Assembly: GCA_963774305.1 (NCBI GenBank)
Contig: CAVZEM010000007.1
Location: forward strand, 62,001-126,000
DNA from: DASUPK01 sp963774305
GTDB lineage: Bacteria; Actinomycetota; Thermoleophilia; Solirubrobacterales; 70-9
Reading direction: 5' to 3'
DNA length: 64,000 nucleotides
Positions 29,123 to 38,073 of this stretch are shown piece after piece (position 1 is the stretch's first letter; every line of letters starts with the position of its first letter). The notes under the pieces are model-generated. The model had not been told where the DNA came from. It worked only from the letters and a program-made list of their open reading frames with translations, and searched no databases. A program made the position numbers and the translations under genes.

Positions 29123-29583
29123 ACGACCTCGAGCCGCTAGCCGTAGCGCTCAAGTTCGGCTTCCTTGCCGTCCTCTACCTGTTCCTGCTCTGGGTCACGA
29201 GGATGGCCCTGCGCGACCTGCGCGGGACGGCCTCGCCGGGGTTCGAGACCGGGTACCACGACGTGCTCGGCGGCGAGGCTGAGGCCACCGACGCGTTCCT
29301 CGTCGTTCAGGAGGGGGGTGGTCTCAACAAGGGCGACCACTTCGACCTCTTCGGCGGTGTCTCCCTGGGACGATCCGCGGACGCCGACATCAGACTGGAC
29401 GACCGCTACGCCTCCGGCTTTCATGCTCGCGTCTTCAGCCGTGGCGGCGGGTATGTCGTCGAGGACCTGAATTCGACCAACGGCACGCTCCTGAACTCGC
29501 AGGAGCTCCACGGCGAGGCGGAGCTGAGGCCCGGTGACGTGATCCGGATCGGGGACACTGAGTTCCGCTTCGAGGTCTCCTGA
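29119..29583 (+). CDS. fhaB: FhaB/FipA-like FHA-domain membrane protein
   Basis: 154 aa. An N-terminal membrane helix (VALKFGFLAVLYLFLLWVTRMAL) leads to a C-terminal FHA domain with the pThr-binding motifs SLGRSADADIRLDD, SGFHARV and DLNSTNGTLLN. Its position between fhaA and the PP2C phosphatase matches the FhaB slot of actinobacterial cell-division clusters. GTG start overlapping the fhaA stop. Confidence 0.92.
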   Translation: MNDLEPLAVALKFGFLAVLYLFLLWVTRMALRDLRGTASPGFETGYHDVLGGEAEATDAFLVVQEGGGLNKGDHFDLFGGVSLGRSADADIRLDDRYASGFHARVFSRGGGYVVEDLNSTNGTLLNSQELHGEAELRPGDVIRIGDTEFRFEVS

Positions 29584-30818
29584 TGCTGACCGTCGCCGAA
29601 GAGGCACACAAGACAGACACCGGCCGCCAGCGCCACGCGAACGAGGATTCCTACTTCGCGCGCCCGCCGCTGTTCGCGGTGGCCGACGGCATGGGCGGCG
29701 CGCAGGCCGGCGAGGTCGCCTCGAGGATCGCGGCCGGCGCCTTCGAGCGCCGCGGTCAGGTCAGCGAGGAGGAGGCGGCCGAGGGCCAGCTCGAGGAGAT
29801 CGCCCAGGCGGCGAACCGCGAGATCCACCAGCTCGCCCAGGAGGACTCGTCCCACGCCGGCATGGGGACCACGCTGACCGCCGCGATGGTTCGCGGCGAC
29901 GAGGTGGCGCTCGGACACGTCGGCGACAGCCGCGCCTACGTCCTGCGAGACGGGCAGCTCAAGCGCCTGACCAAGGATCACTCGCTCGTCGAGGAGCTCC
30001 GCCGCCAGGGGCGTCTGACCGAGGAGCAGGCCGAGGAGCACCCGCAGCGCTCGATCATCACGCGGGCACTCGGACCGGAGCCGAACGTGAATGTCGACAC
30101 CATGACCTTCCCGGCCAAGGACGGTGACGTGTTCCTGCTCTGCAGCGACGGGCTCACCACGATGGTCTCCGACGACGAGATCGGCCGGATCCTGGCCGAG
30201 TCGAGGACGCTGCGAAGCGCCGTCAACAAGCTCGTCGAGGCAGCCAACCGGGGTGGGGGGCGCGACAACATCACCGCCGTCGCCTTCCGCGTGGCTGACG
30301 CCGACGCGAGGGAGGGCGAAGAGAGCGCGACGCTGATCTCGCGCACCGCCGAGCAGGCCGGCCTGACAGGCGAGCGCGTCCGAGCGGCTACGGACCGGAT
30401 GCGCGGACGCGGGCCGATGCCGGCTCCCCGGAGACGCAGGCGGATCCTCGGCTGGGTGGTCGCGGCGGCAGCTGCGATCGTGATCATCGGCGGCGGGTTC
30501 CTGGCCGCGCGCTCGGTCTACTTCCTCGGCACGAACCAGGACGGCAACGTGGCCCTCTACCGCGGCCTGCCGTACCAGCTCCCGCTCGGGATCAGCCTCT
30601 ACTCGAAGCAGTCCTCGATCCCGGTGCAGGTGGGGACCCTGTCCGAGGACCGCCAGCGCGCGGTCACCGGCCACACGCTGCGGGGCAAGGGCGATGCGAC
30701 AGACCTCGTCAACGACATCGAGCAGAGGCCCACGGAGGGGCTCCCGCCGCCGCCCGCGCCGCCCAAGAAGAAGTCTGGGGCCAACTCCAAGGGCCAGCAG
30801 GCGCAGAAGAAGAATTGA
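29583..30818 (+). CDS. pstP: PP2C-family Ser/Thr phosphatase (PstP-like)
   Basis: 411 aa. Cytoplasmic PPM phosphatase domain (5-240) with metal-binding Asp residues in RHANEDSYFARPPLFAVADGMGG, the GMGTTLTAAMV and HVGDSRAYVLRDGQL motifs, LLCSDGLTTMVSDDE and GGGRDNITAV. One membrane helix at about 283-303, then an extracellular domain of about 80 residues and a Pro/Lys-rich end. It reverses PknB-type phosphorylation. ATG overlaps the fhaB stop (TGATG). Confidence 0.95.
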   Translation: MLTVAEEAHKTDTGRQRHANEDSYFARPPLFAVADGMGGAQAGEVASRIAAGAFERRGQVSEEEAAEGQLEEIAQAANREIHQLAQEDSSHAGMGTTLTAAMVRGDEVALGHVGDSRAYVLRDGQLKRLTKDHSLVEELRRQGRLTEEQAEEHPQRSIITRALGPEPNVNVDTMTFPAKDGDVFLLCSDGLTTMVSDDEIGRILAESRTLRSAVNKLVEAANRGGGRDNITAVAFRVADADAREGEESATLISRTAEQAGLTGERVRAATDRMRGRGPMPAPRRRRRILGWVVAAAAAIVIIGGGFLAARSVYFLGTNQDGNVALYRGLPYQLPLGISLYSKQSSIPVQVGTLSEDRQRAVTGHTLRGKGDATDLVNDIEQRPTEGLPPPPAPPKKKSGANSKGQQAQKKN

Positions 30819-32146
30819 GCGCCCGCACTCGCGAGCTCTTTGCACTGATCCCGGTCGCGCTGTTGGTCACGGCCGGGTTCACGGCCGTGCTGATCACCAA
30901 CTCCGACGAGCTCGGCAACCTGAGCGTCTTCTACGGCGCGTATTTCCTCGCCGTCTGCGTCGCCACCCACATCGTCATCCGGATCAGGCTGCCCGACGCC
31001 GATCCCTTCCTCTTCCCGCTGGTGGCGCTGCTGGCCGCGTTCGGACTGGTGATGCTCTACCGACTCGATGAGGGTCTTGCCCGCGACCAGGCCAACTGGT
31101 TCGTGCTCGGCCTCGTCCTCTTCTCGGCGACGATCATCTTCCTGCGCGACTACGCGGCCCTCGAGCGCTATCGCTACCTGATCGCGCTGGCCGGGATCGT
31201 CCTGCTGATCCTGCCGCGGTTCCTCGGCCACGCCACGAACGACGCGTTCCTCGCGATCGACCTGGGCCCGATCACCTTCCAGCCGACCGAGCTGGCCAAG
31301 ATCTGCATCGTCATCTTCCTCGCCAGCTACCTGAACGAGCGCCGCGAGGTCCTGGTGGTCGGGGCCCGGAGGTTCATGGGGCTGGTACTGCCGCCGCTCA
31401 AGCATCTGGGTCCGCTGCTGGTCGTCTGGGGGGCGGCGATGGTCCTGCTCGTCTTCATTCGCGATCTGGGCAGTTCGGTGATGTTCTTCGGCGCCTTCCT
31501 GGCGCTGATCTACGTGGCGACGTCCCGGATCTCGTTCGTGCTCATCGGGCTGTTGATGTTCGTCGCCGGCGCCTGGTTCTTCGCCCATACGTCGGCGCAC
31601 ATCCAGCAGCGTTTCGACATCTGGCTTGACCCCTTCCACGACTCGAGCGGCACCGGCTATCAGCTCTCGCAGTCGATCTTCGCCCAGGCGGACGGCGGGC
31701 TCTTCGGCCGGGGGCTCGGCGACTCGCTGGTGCAGCTGCCGGCCTGCCACGGAGGCTTTCCGGACAGGTGCGCGATTCTGCCCGCGCCCCATACCGACTT
31801 CATCTACGCCGTGATCGTCGATGAGCTCGGGCTGTTCGGCGGCGCCGCGGTGGTGCTGATCTACGCGCTGATCGCCGAGCGCGGCTTCAAGACCGCCATC
31901 CTGGCTGAGGACGGTTTCTCGAAGCTGCTCGCCACCGGCCTGACGACGATCCTCGCCCTCCAGGCCTTCGTGATCATCGGCGGGGTCACCCGGGTGATCC
32001 CGCTGACAGGAGTCACCCTGCCCTTCATCAGCTACGGCGGCAGCTCGATCGTCGCGAACTTCGTTCTCTTAGCGCTGCTGCTGATGGTCTCCGACAGGTC
32101 CCGCCGGCGGGTCCGGCTGCAGAGCGAGGCGGGGATGGCCGAGTGA
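30815..32146 (+). CDS. SEDS-family peptidoglycan glycosyltransferase (FtsW/RodA)
   Basis: 443 aa, about ten to twelve membrane segments. SEDS hallmarks: ITFQPTELAKICIVIFLASYL in the middle, FIRDLGSSVMFFGAFLALIYV, GYQLSQSIFAQADGGLFGRGLG, and C-terminal VIPLTGVTLPFISYGGSSIVANF. It polymerises lipid II with the partner transpeptidase encoded next. By cluster position it corresponds to the rodA slot of the pknB operon; sequence alone does not separate FtsW from RodA. TTG start overlapping the pstP stop (TTGA). Confidence 0.93.
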   Translation: MSARTRELFALIPVALLVTAGFTAVLITNSDELGNLSVFYGAYFLAVCVATHIVIRIRLPDADPFLFPLVALLAAFGLVMLYRLDEGLARDQANWFVLGLVLFSATIIFLRDYAALERYRYLIALAGIVLLILPRFLGHATNDAFLAIDLGPITFQPTELAKICIVIFLASYLNERREVLVVGARRFMGLVLPPLKHLGPLLVVWGAAMVLLVFIRDLGSSVMFFGAFLALIYVATSRISFVLIGLLMFVAGAWFFAHTSAHIQQRFDIWLDPFHDSSGTGYQLSQSIFAQADGGLFGRGLGDSLVQLPACHGGFPDRCAILPAPHTDFIYAVIVDELGLFGGAAVVLIYALIAERGFKTAILAEDGFSKLLATGLTTILALQAFVIIGGVTRVIPLTGVTLPFISYGGSSIVANFVLLALLLMVSDRSRRRVRLQSEAGMAE

Positions 32147-33576
32147 ACCGGCAAATCGTCAAGCTCTTCGGCCTCATCCTGGTGCTCTACGCACTGCTCT
32201 TCGGTTTCACCTCCTACTGGTCGGTCTTGGATTCGAGCTCGCTGAAGGCGAACACGGCCAATCGCCGGCCTCTGCTCGAGGAGCAGAGGATCAAGCGCGG
32301 TGACATCCTCGCCGACGACGGAACCGTGATCGCCCACTCGAGGCCGGTCGGCAAGGGCAACAACAAGATTTACGTGCGCCACTACCCGCTGGGCTCGCTC
32401 TTCGGGAACCCGATCGGCTACAGCTTCGTGGACCGCGGCAGGGTCGGTTTCGAGCTCTCGCACAACGACGAGCTGGTGGGGAACAAGACCGAGTTCCTCT
32501 CCGTTCTGGACGAGCTCCAGGGCCACGCCCAGGAGGGCGACAAGGTGCAATCCGCGCTCAACCCGGCCGCTCAGAGGGCCGCCGTGGATGGGCTGGCGGG
32601 CCGCCGGGGCTCGGTGGTGGCGATGGTTCCGTCGACCGGCGAGATCAAGGCGATGGTGAGCATCCCCGAGTACGACCCGAATTCCGTCGAGAACTCGAAC
32701 ACATTCAAGAGGCTCAACTCCGAGACCAGCGCACCTCTCTTCAACCGGGCGACGCAGGCCGGATACCCGCCGGGCTCGACCATGAAGGTGGTGACGGCGA
32801 CCGCCGCCCTCGACAGCGGCAAGTTCACCCCGGACTCCGTGCTCAGCGGGCGGTCTCCGATCGCGATTGAGGGTGTGCCGCTCGCGAACTCCGGTGGCGA
32901 GCAGTTCGGCGACATCCCGATGACCACCGCCCTGACCAACTCCGTCAACACCTGGTGGGCCCAGGCGGGGGAGAAGCTCGGCAACGACACGATGTTCAAG
33001 TACATGGATCGCTACGGCTTCAACGCCAAGCCCCGACTCGACTATCCCGGCTTTCAGCTCGCGGCCAGCGGGGTCTACGACGGCAACAAGCTGCTCGGCC
33101 CCAACGACACGATCGACATCGGGCGTGTCGCGATCGGCCAGGAGCGCCTCCGGGTGACGCCCCTGCAGATGGCCGAGGTCGCCGCCACCGTCGGCAACAA
33201 GGGCGAGCTGATGGAGCCGCGGCTCTGGTCGAAGGTGATCGATCCCGACGGGCGGGAGACGAAGCTCGATCCCGCCCACCAGAGCCGGGTGATGAGCGAG
33301 GACACGGCCTCGGAGCTCAACGACATGATGCAGGACGTTGTTTCGGAGGGAACCGGGACCGCCGCGGCTGTCTCGGGCATCGACGTGGCGGGCAAGACCG
33401 GCACGGCGGAGATCTCGCCTGGCGTCAATGACGCCTGGTTCATCGGCTTCGCCCCGGCCGATGATCCGAAGATCGCGATCGCCTGCATCGTGGAGCACAC
33501 CAGCGGCTTCGGCGGACCGACCTGCGGGCCGATCTTCAAGGCGGTCGCGGAGAGCCTGCTCGGGAGTGGCGCCTGA
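32143..33576 (+). CDS. pbpA: Class B penicillin-binding protein (PbpA-like)
   Basis: 477 aa. N-terminal membrane anchor (LFGLILVLYALLFGFTSYW), a dimerisation region (RGDILADDGTVIAHS), then a transpeptidase domain with the SxxK motif PGSTMKVVTA, SxN as TNSVNTWWA, and KTG as VAGKTGTAEIS. Length and motif order match PbpA of the mycobacterial rodA-pbpA-pknB cluster. GTG start overlapping the SEDS gene (GTGA). Confidence 0.95.
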   Translation: MNRQIVKLFGLILVLYALLFGFTSYWSVLDSSSLKANTANRRPLLEEQRIKRGDILADDGTVIAHSRPVGKGNNKIYVRHYPLGSLFGNPIGYSFVDRGRVGFELSHNDELVGNKTEFLSVLDELQGHAQEGDKVQSALNPAAQRAAVDGLAGRRGSVVAMVPSTGEIKAMVSIPEYDPNSVENSNTFKRLNSETSAPLFNRATQAGYPPGSTMKVVTATAALDSGKFTPDSVLSGRSPIAIEGVPLANSGGEQFGDIPMTTALTNSVNTWWAQAGEKLGNDTMFKYMDRYGFNAKPRLDYPGFQLAASGVYDGNKLLGPNDTIDIGRVAIGQERLRVTPLQMAEVAATVGNKGELMEPRLWSKVIDPDGRETKLDPAHQSRVMSEDTASELNDMMQDVVSEGTGTAAAVSGIDVAGKTGTAEISPGVNDAWFIGFAPADDPKIAIACIVEHTSGFGGPTCGPIFKAVAESLLGSGA

Positions 33577-35426
33577 TGGCCACCCCCCGCAAGGGCACCA
33601 TGATCGACGATCGCTACCGCATCGATCGGAAGATCGGCTCGGGCGGGATGGCGGACGTCTGGCTCGCGGAGGACACCGAGCTCGACCGCGAGGTCGCGAT
33701 CAAGATCCTCCACGACCGCTTCGCGCAGGACACGGAGTTCGTACAGCGCTTCCAGCGCGAGGCCCAGTCGGCGGCTGGTCTCCAGCACCCGAACGTGGTT
33801 GGCGTCTTCGACCGCGGCTCCTACCGCGACACCTACTTCATCGCCATGGAGTACGTCGACGGCCCGTCCCTGAAGGACCTGGTCAAGGGTGGGATGGGGA
33901 CCAAGGACGCGATCAACTTCACCCGCCAGATCCTCAACGCCGCCCGCTTCGCCCACCGAAAGGGGATCATCCACCGCGACCTGAAGCCACAGAACGTGCT
34001 GATCGACGACGAGGGCAGGGCCCGCGTCGCCGACTTCGGCATCGCCCGTGGCGGTGAGAACTCCGACATCACCGCCACCGGGTCCGTGATGGGAACTGCC
34101 CAGTACCTCTCCCCGGAGCAGGCCCAGGGCAAGCCGACCACGCCGCGCTCGGACATCTACTCGATCGGGGTGATCCTCTACGAGGCCCTCACCGGCCGGG
34201 TTCCGTTCGAGGGCGACAGCGCCGTGGCGGTTGCGCTCAAACAGGTCTCCGAGACGCCACGCAGGCCGAGCGCGATCAATCCCGACATCCCGCCGGCCCT
34301 GGACGCCGTCGTCATGCGTGCCCTCGCGAAGGACCCGGAGGCGCGCTTCAAGGACGCCGACGCCTTCCTGCGCGCGCTCGATGCCGCCGAGCGGGCCCCC
34401 GACAAGCCACGCCCCCAGGACACGGCCGCCTTCGCCGCCGTCTCCCCCGAGGGCGAGACCGACATCCCAGGCGACGACGAGGACGAGGACTACGAGGACT
34501 ACGACGCGGATCGCCGCCGTCGGCGGCGGCGCTGGCTCGTGATCGCGCTGCTTGCCTGCGGTGTCGCGGCCCTGGTCGCATATGCACTGACCCGGTCCTC
34601 GCAGGTCGGCATTCCCGATGTGATCGGCAAGAACTCCGACCAGGCCAGCCAGATCCTCGACAGCGCGGGCTTCAAGGTGGCGATCAAGGCGGTGCCCAGC
34701 GCGGCGCCGAGGGACCAGGTCGTCGAACAGGACCCGATCCCGACTGATCGCGGCGGGGGCAAGGCCGAGGAGGGCTCCACGGTGACCCTGAGCGTCAGCT
34801 CCGGCCCGGCGATCCGCGCGGTGCCCTCGGTCGTCGGCCTGAGTGAGGCCGACGCCACAAAACGCCTGGAACACGCCGGTTTCAAGGTGACGACGATGCA
34901 GCAGTTCTCGAAGTCGGTCCCCCGGGGTCAGGTGATCGGGACGTCTCCGCCGGCCGGTACACAGCTCTCGACCCTGCAGCCCGTGACGCTGCTGGTCTCG
35001 CGCGGTGCGAACACCGTGCTGGTCCCGAACGTGGTCGGCCTCAACGATCAGGCCGCCCTCGCCGCGCTCTCCAACGCGGGCCTGTCGGGCACCGAGGTGC
35101 AGAAGGACTCCACGGAGCCCCAGGGCAAGGTGCTGAGCCAGAGCCCCGGAGCGGGCAAGCGCGTGGGGCGCGGGTCGCAGGTGACGATCTTCGCCTCGAC
35201 CGGGGCGATCACGGTCCCGGACGTCACCGGCCTGCTGCGCAAGGATGCCGTCAACACCCTGAAGAAGGCGGGCTTCACCGTGGCGGTGACCGAGCAGACC
35301 ACCACCGACCCCAACGAGGTCGGCTTTGTGATCTCCGAGTTCCCGCCCGGCGGCTCCCGCGGCCAGCGGGGCGACACCGTGACGATCTCGGTCGGCGTCA
35401 GCTCGCCGACGGCGACGACCCCATGA
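33576..35426 (+). CDS. pknB: PASTA-domain Ser/Thr kinase PknB
   Basis: 616 aa. Kinase domain 1-280: GSGGMADVW loop, VAIKIL Lys, HRDLKPQNVL, DFGIARGG, and TGSVMGTAQYLSPEQAQG. The juxtamembrane segment is acidic then Arg-rich; the single TM is at about 316-333 (WLVIALLACGVAALVAYAL). The extracellular part has four PASTA repeats, starting near VGIPDVIG, AVPSVVGL, LVPNVVGL and TVPDVTGL. It senses muropeptides or lipid II and phosphorylates wall-synthesis proteins. ATG overlaps the pbpA stop (TGATGG). Confidence 0.96.
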   Translation: MATPRKGTMIDDRYRIDRKIGSGGMADVWLAEDTELDREVAIKILHDRFAQDTEFVQRFQREAQSAAGLQHPNVVGVFDRGSYRDTYFIAMEYVDGPSLKDLVKGGMGTKDAINFTRQILNAARFAHRKGIIHRDLKPQNVLIDDEGRARVADFGIARGGENSDITATGSVMGTAQYLSPEQAQGKPTTPRSDIYSIGVILYEALTGRVPFEGDSAVAVALKQVSETPRRPSAINPDIPPALDAVVMRALAKDPEARFKDADAFLRALDAAERAPDKPRPQDTAAFAAVSPEGETDIPGDDEDEDYEDYDADRRRRRRRWLVIALLACGVAALVAYALTRSSQVGIPDVIGKNSDQASQILDSAGFKVAIKAVPSAAPRDQVVEQDPIPTDRGGGKAEEGSTVTLSVSSGPAIRAVPSVVGLSEADATKRLEHAGFKVTTMQQFSKSVPRGQVIGTSPPAGTQLSTLQPVTLLVSRGANTVLVPNVVGLNDQAALAALSNAGLSGTEVQKDSTEPQGKVLSQSPGAGKRVGRGSQVTIFASTGAITVPDVTGLLRKDAVNTLKKAGFTVAVTEQTTTDPNEVGFVISEFPPGGSRGQRGDTVTISVGVSSPTATTP

Positions 35427-36388
35427 AGGTTGCGGTTCTAGGCGGCGGGATCTCGAGCGAGCATGAGGTGTCGCTGCGCTCGGCGGCCTCGGTCGCCGCT
35501 GGTCTCCGGGAGGCGGGCCACGAGACCGTCGAGGTGACCATCGACCGCGAGGGACGCTGGACGACCGACGGCGAGGCGGTCAGCTTCAGTCCGGCCGGGG
35601 GCCTCCTGGACTGCGACGTCGCGTTCCCGGTCCTGCATGGCCCCGGGGGAGAGGACGGCAGCGTTCAGGGGCTGCTGCAGGTCCTCGCCGTCCCCTACGC
35701 GGGCTCCGACGTGGAGGCCTCGGCGATCTGCATGGACAAGCTCGTCTTCAAGGACCTGCTCGCCCGGCACGGCATCCCGCAGGTCGAGTACTGCCGGGCT
35801 GGGGAGGCCGACTGGAAGGCGATCGCCTCGGGATTCGGCCAGCCGGTCTGGGTGAAGCCCGCGCGGCTCGGCTCCAGTGTGGGGATCGCACCCGCCTCCG
35901 GTGAGGAGGAGCTCGACCGCGCCGTCGAGCAGGCGGGCCGCCACGACCCGCGCGTGATCGTGGAGGCGCCCGCGCCGGGCAAGGAGGTCGAGTGCTCGCT
36001 GCTCGGCAACGAGGAGCCGATCGCCTCACCGCCGGGCGAGATCGATACCAAGGGGCACGATTGGTACGACTACGAAGCCAAGTATGCGGAGGGCGGGATG
36101 GAGCTGGTGGTCCCGGCGCGCATCTCCGATCAGGCGACGGAGCGCCTTCGCGGGCTCGCCAGGGAGGTGTTCACCCTCTGCGGGTGCAGTGGCCTCGCGC
36201 GCTGCGACTTCTTCGTCGACGGCGACGTGGTGCTCGTCAACGAGCTCAACACGATCCCCGGCTTCACCGAGACCAGCGTCTACGGCAAGCTCTTCGAGGC
36301 GGACGGGATCTCCTATCCCGAGCTCTGCGACCGGCTCGTGAAGCTGGCGTTCGAGCGCCACGAGAGGGCGCGCTCGTACGAGTTCTAG
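35423..36388 (+). CDS. ddl: D-alanine--D-alanine ligase (second copy)
   Basis: 321 aa. Canonical Ddl: VLGGGISSEHEVSLRSA, VLHGPGGEDGSVQGLLQ, YAGSDVEASAICMDK, VKPARLGSSVGIA, EIDTKGHDWYDYEAKY, CSGLARCDFFVDG and NELNTIPGFTETSVYGKLF. Its coupling to pknB (ATGA) makes it the better candidate for the main wall enzyme; the copy at 4727 is more divergent. Its TAG stop is part of the type A repeat that follows. Confidence 0.95.
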   Translation: MKVAVLGGGISSEHEVSLRSAASVAAGLREAGHETVEVTIDREGRWTTDGEAVSFSPAGGLLDCDVAFPVLHGPGGEDGSVQGLLQVLAVPYAGSDVEASAICMDKLVFKDLLARHGIPQVEYCRAGEADWKAIASGFGQPVWVKPARLGSSVGIAPASGEEELDRAVEQAGRHDPRVIVEAPAPGKEVECSLLGNEEPIASPPGEIDTKGHDWYDYEAKYAEGGMELVVPARISDQATERLRGLAREVFTLCGCSGLARCDFFVDGDVVLVNELNTIPGFTETSVYGKLFEADGISYPELCDRLVKLAFERHERARSYEF

Positions 36389-36515
36389 CGGCCACCAGGC
36401 CGTTCCACTTGACCAAACGGGTCGCGCTTACGCGCGCCCTCGCATCAAGGGCGAAGCCCGTAGCGACTTCTAGAAGGCGGCCGCTTGTGGCCGCGACCTG
36501 ATGGCGAAGCCGTCA
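36384..36515 (-). repeat. Type A repeat with nested type B hairpin
   Basis: Outer arms GCGGCCAC (36388-36395) and GTGGCCGC (36487-36494). On the reverse strand it runs from a CTGA...TCAG hairpin at 36497-36515 through GGGCTTCGCCC to the outer arm. The place normally taken by the CGCTCC hairpin is occupied by a complete type B hairpin at 36415-36443. The element exactly fills the gap between the convergent ddl and kinase genes, and both stop codons (TAG and TGA) lie in its ends. Confidence 0.8.
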
Positions 36516-38000
36516 GGCATTACTTAAGAGTCTCACGTCGCTGATTTCCATCTGGTACCGCCCGGGATCGTCCTTGGCGTGGGGCGGCTTGGTGATCCAG
36601 ATCAGGAACGACTGGGCGGGCTTGCCGGGAAGGCGGACCGTCTCGTTGCCGCCGCCGTCGGTGACGGTTGCAACCGGCTGACCCCAGCCGAAGAGGTCGC
36701 TGGGCGGCGAGCCGTCCGACTCGTAGATCTGGGCGTCCCAGCCGGGGGTGGGGCTCCTGATCTCGATCGACGTGGCGGTCACCGCGTTCCCGGCATCGAT
36801 CGCGAGGCCCACGCCGTCCTTGAGGCCCCCGAAGTCCTGCGTGTCGTAGTGCTCGGTCGTCCAGGCGGTCCCCGTCGGGTTGGAGTCGACCGCGAGCCGC
36901 TGGGTCCCGGTCTCCCGGCCGTCGGCCTCCGGATCGAACTCGCTGGCGGCGTCGGTCGGCAGCCTGATCTCTTTGCTGCCGCCACTGGATGGGCTGTTGT
37001 TGCCGATCTGCTCGCCACCGAAGATCACGGCGGCCGCGATCAGGGCGATTCCGACGAGCCCCATCACGATCCCCAGCCATGGCCGGCGCCCGCCGCCGAG
37101 GCGGCGGCGAGCCTTGGGCACGGAATCGAGGACGCTGGTCGCTTCGCCGCTGGTGCCCCCGCGGCGCGCCGCCTCGACCTCGAGGGTCTGCTCCAGGTCG
37201 CGGACCATCTCGGCGACGGTGCTGTAACGGTCGCGCGGGTCCTTGGTGGTCGCCCGGTCGACGACTGAGGCGACGACGGCGGACACGTCCGGCCGCTTCG
37301 CCTGGACGTCGGGCATCGGCTCGTTGACGTGCTTCATTGCCACCCCGACCTGCGTCTCGGCCTGGAAGGGGACGTCTCCGGTGAGCATCTCGTAGAGGAC
37401 GACACCCAGCGAGTAGACGTCGGAGCGCTCGTCGACATCCTCACCCATCGCCTGCTCGGGGGATACGTAGTCGGTCGTGCCCAGCACCCGGCCGGTCGCG
37501 GTCATCCCCTTCTGCTCCAGCGACCGCGCGATGCCGAAGTCGGTCACCTTCGCCCGCCCGTCGGGGTCGATCAGCACGTTCTGCGGCTTCACGTCCCGGT
37601 GGACGAGCTTGCGCGCATGGGCGGCCGTCAGGCCGCGCCCGATCTCGATGGCGTAGGCGACCGCCTCGTCGACCGGCAGGGGGCCCTCCTCCTGGATCTG
37701 GCGCTTCAGGGTGCGGCCGTCGATGTACTCGAAGACGATGTAGGGGCGGCCGTCGTCCTCACCCGCGTCGATGACACCGACCAGGTTGGGATGCGAGAGC
37801 CGCGCCGCCGCCCTGGCCTCGCGGCGGAAGCGCTCGAGCTGGTCGGCCTCGTCGGAGATCTCGCGATGGAGCAGCTTGACCGCCACCGGGCGGTCGAGCA
37901 CCTCGTCGAGCGCCAGGTAGACGGTCGACATGCCGCCCGAGCCCAGCTTCGACTCGAGCCGGTAGCGGCCCGAGAGTACGGTGGAGCTCAAACGTTCCAA
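36513..38000 (-). CDS. Ser/Thr protein kinase with discoidin-like ectodomain
   Basis: 495 aa. Kinase domain 1-280: GSGGMSTVYLAL, VAVKLL, HRDVKPQNVLID, DFGIARSLEQ, VLGTTDYVSPEQAMG. TM at about 310-330 (GIVMGLVGIALIAAAVIFGG). The extracellular part (about 150 residues) has no PASTA; it looks like a single beta-sandwich (THYDTQDFGGL-type turn, WDAQIYESDG, SFLIWITKPP, YQMEISDVRLL), reminiscent of discoidin-like modules on actinobacterial kinase and MviN-type proteins. TTG start at 38000. It is convergent with the pknB-ddl cluster. Confidence 0.88.
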   Translation of the reverse strand: MERLSSTVLSGRYRLESKLGSGGMSTVYLALDEVLDRPVAVKLLHREISDEADQLERFRREARAAARLSHPNLVGVIDAGEDDGRPYIVFEYIDGRTLKRQIQEEGPLPVDEAVAYAIEIGRGLTAAHARKLVHRDVKPQNVLIDPDGRAKVTDFGIARSLEQKGMTATGRVLGTTDYVSPEQAMGEDVDERSDVYSLGVVLYEMLTGDVPFQAETQVGVAMKHVNEPMPDVQAKRPDVSAVVASVVDRATTKDPRDRYSTVAEMVRDLEQTLEVEAARRGGTSGEATSVLDSVPKARRRLGGGRRPWLGIVMGLVGIALIAAAVIFGGEQIGNNSPSSGGSKEIRLPTDAASEFDPEADGRETGTQRLAVDSNPTGTAWTTEHYDTQDFGGLKDGVGLAIDAGNAVTATSIEIRSPTPGWDAQIYESDGSPPSDLFGWGQPVATVTDGGGNETVRLPGKPAQSFLIWITKPPHAKDDPGRYQMEISDVRLLSNA

Positions 38001-38073
38001 TTGATTTGCCTTTGCATCGCGCTGTATTTTCGCCCTCTGCCGTCCCCGCCGCTGAGAGCTTGCACCCGAACGA

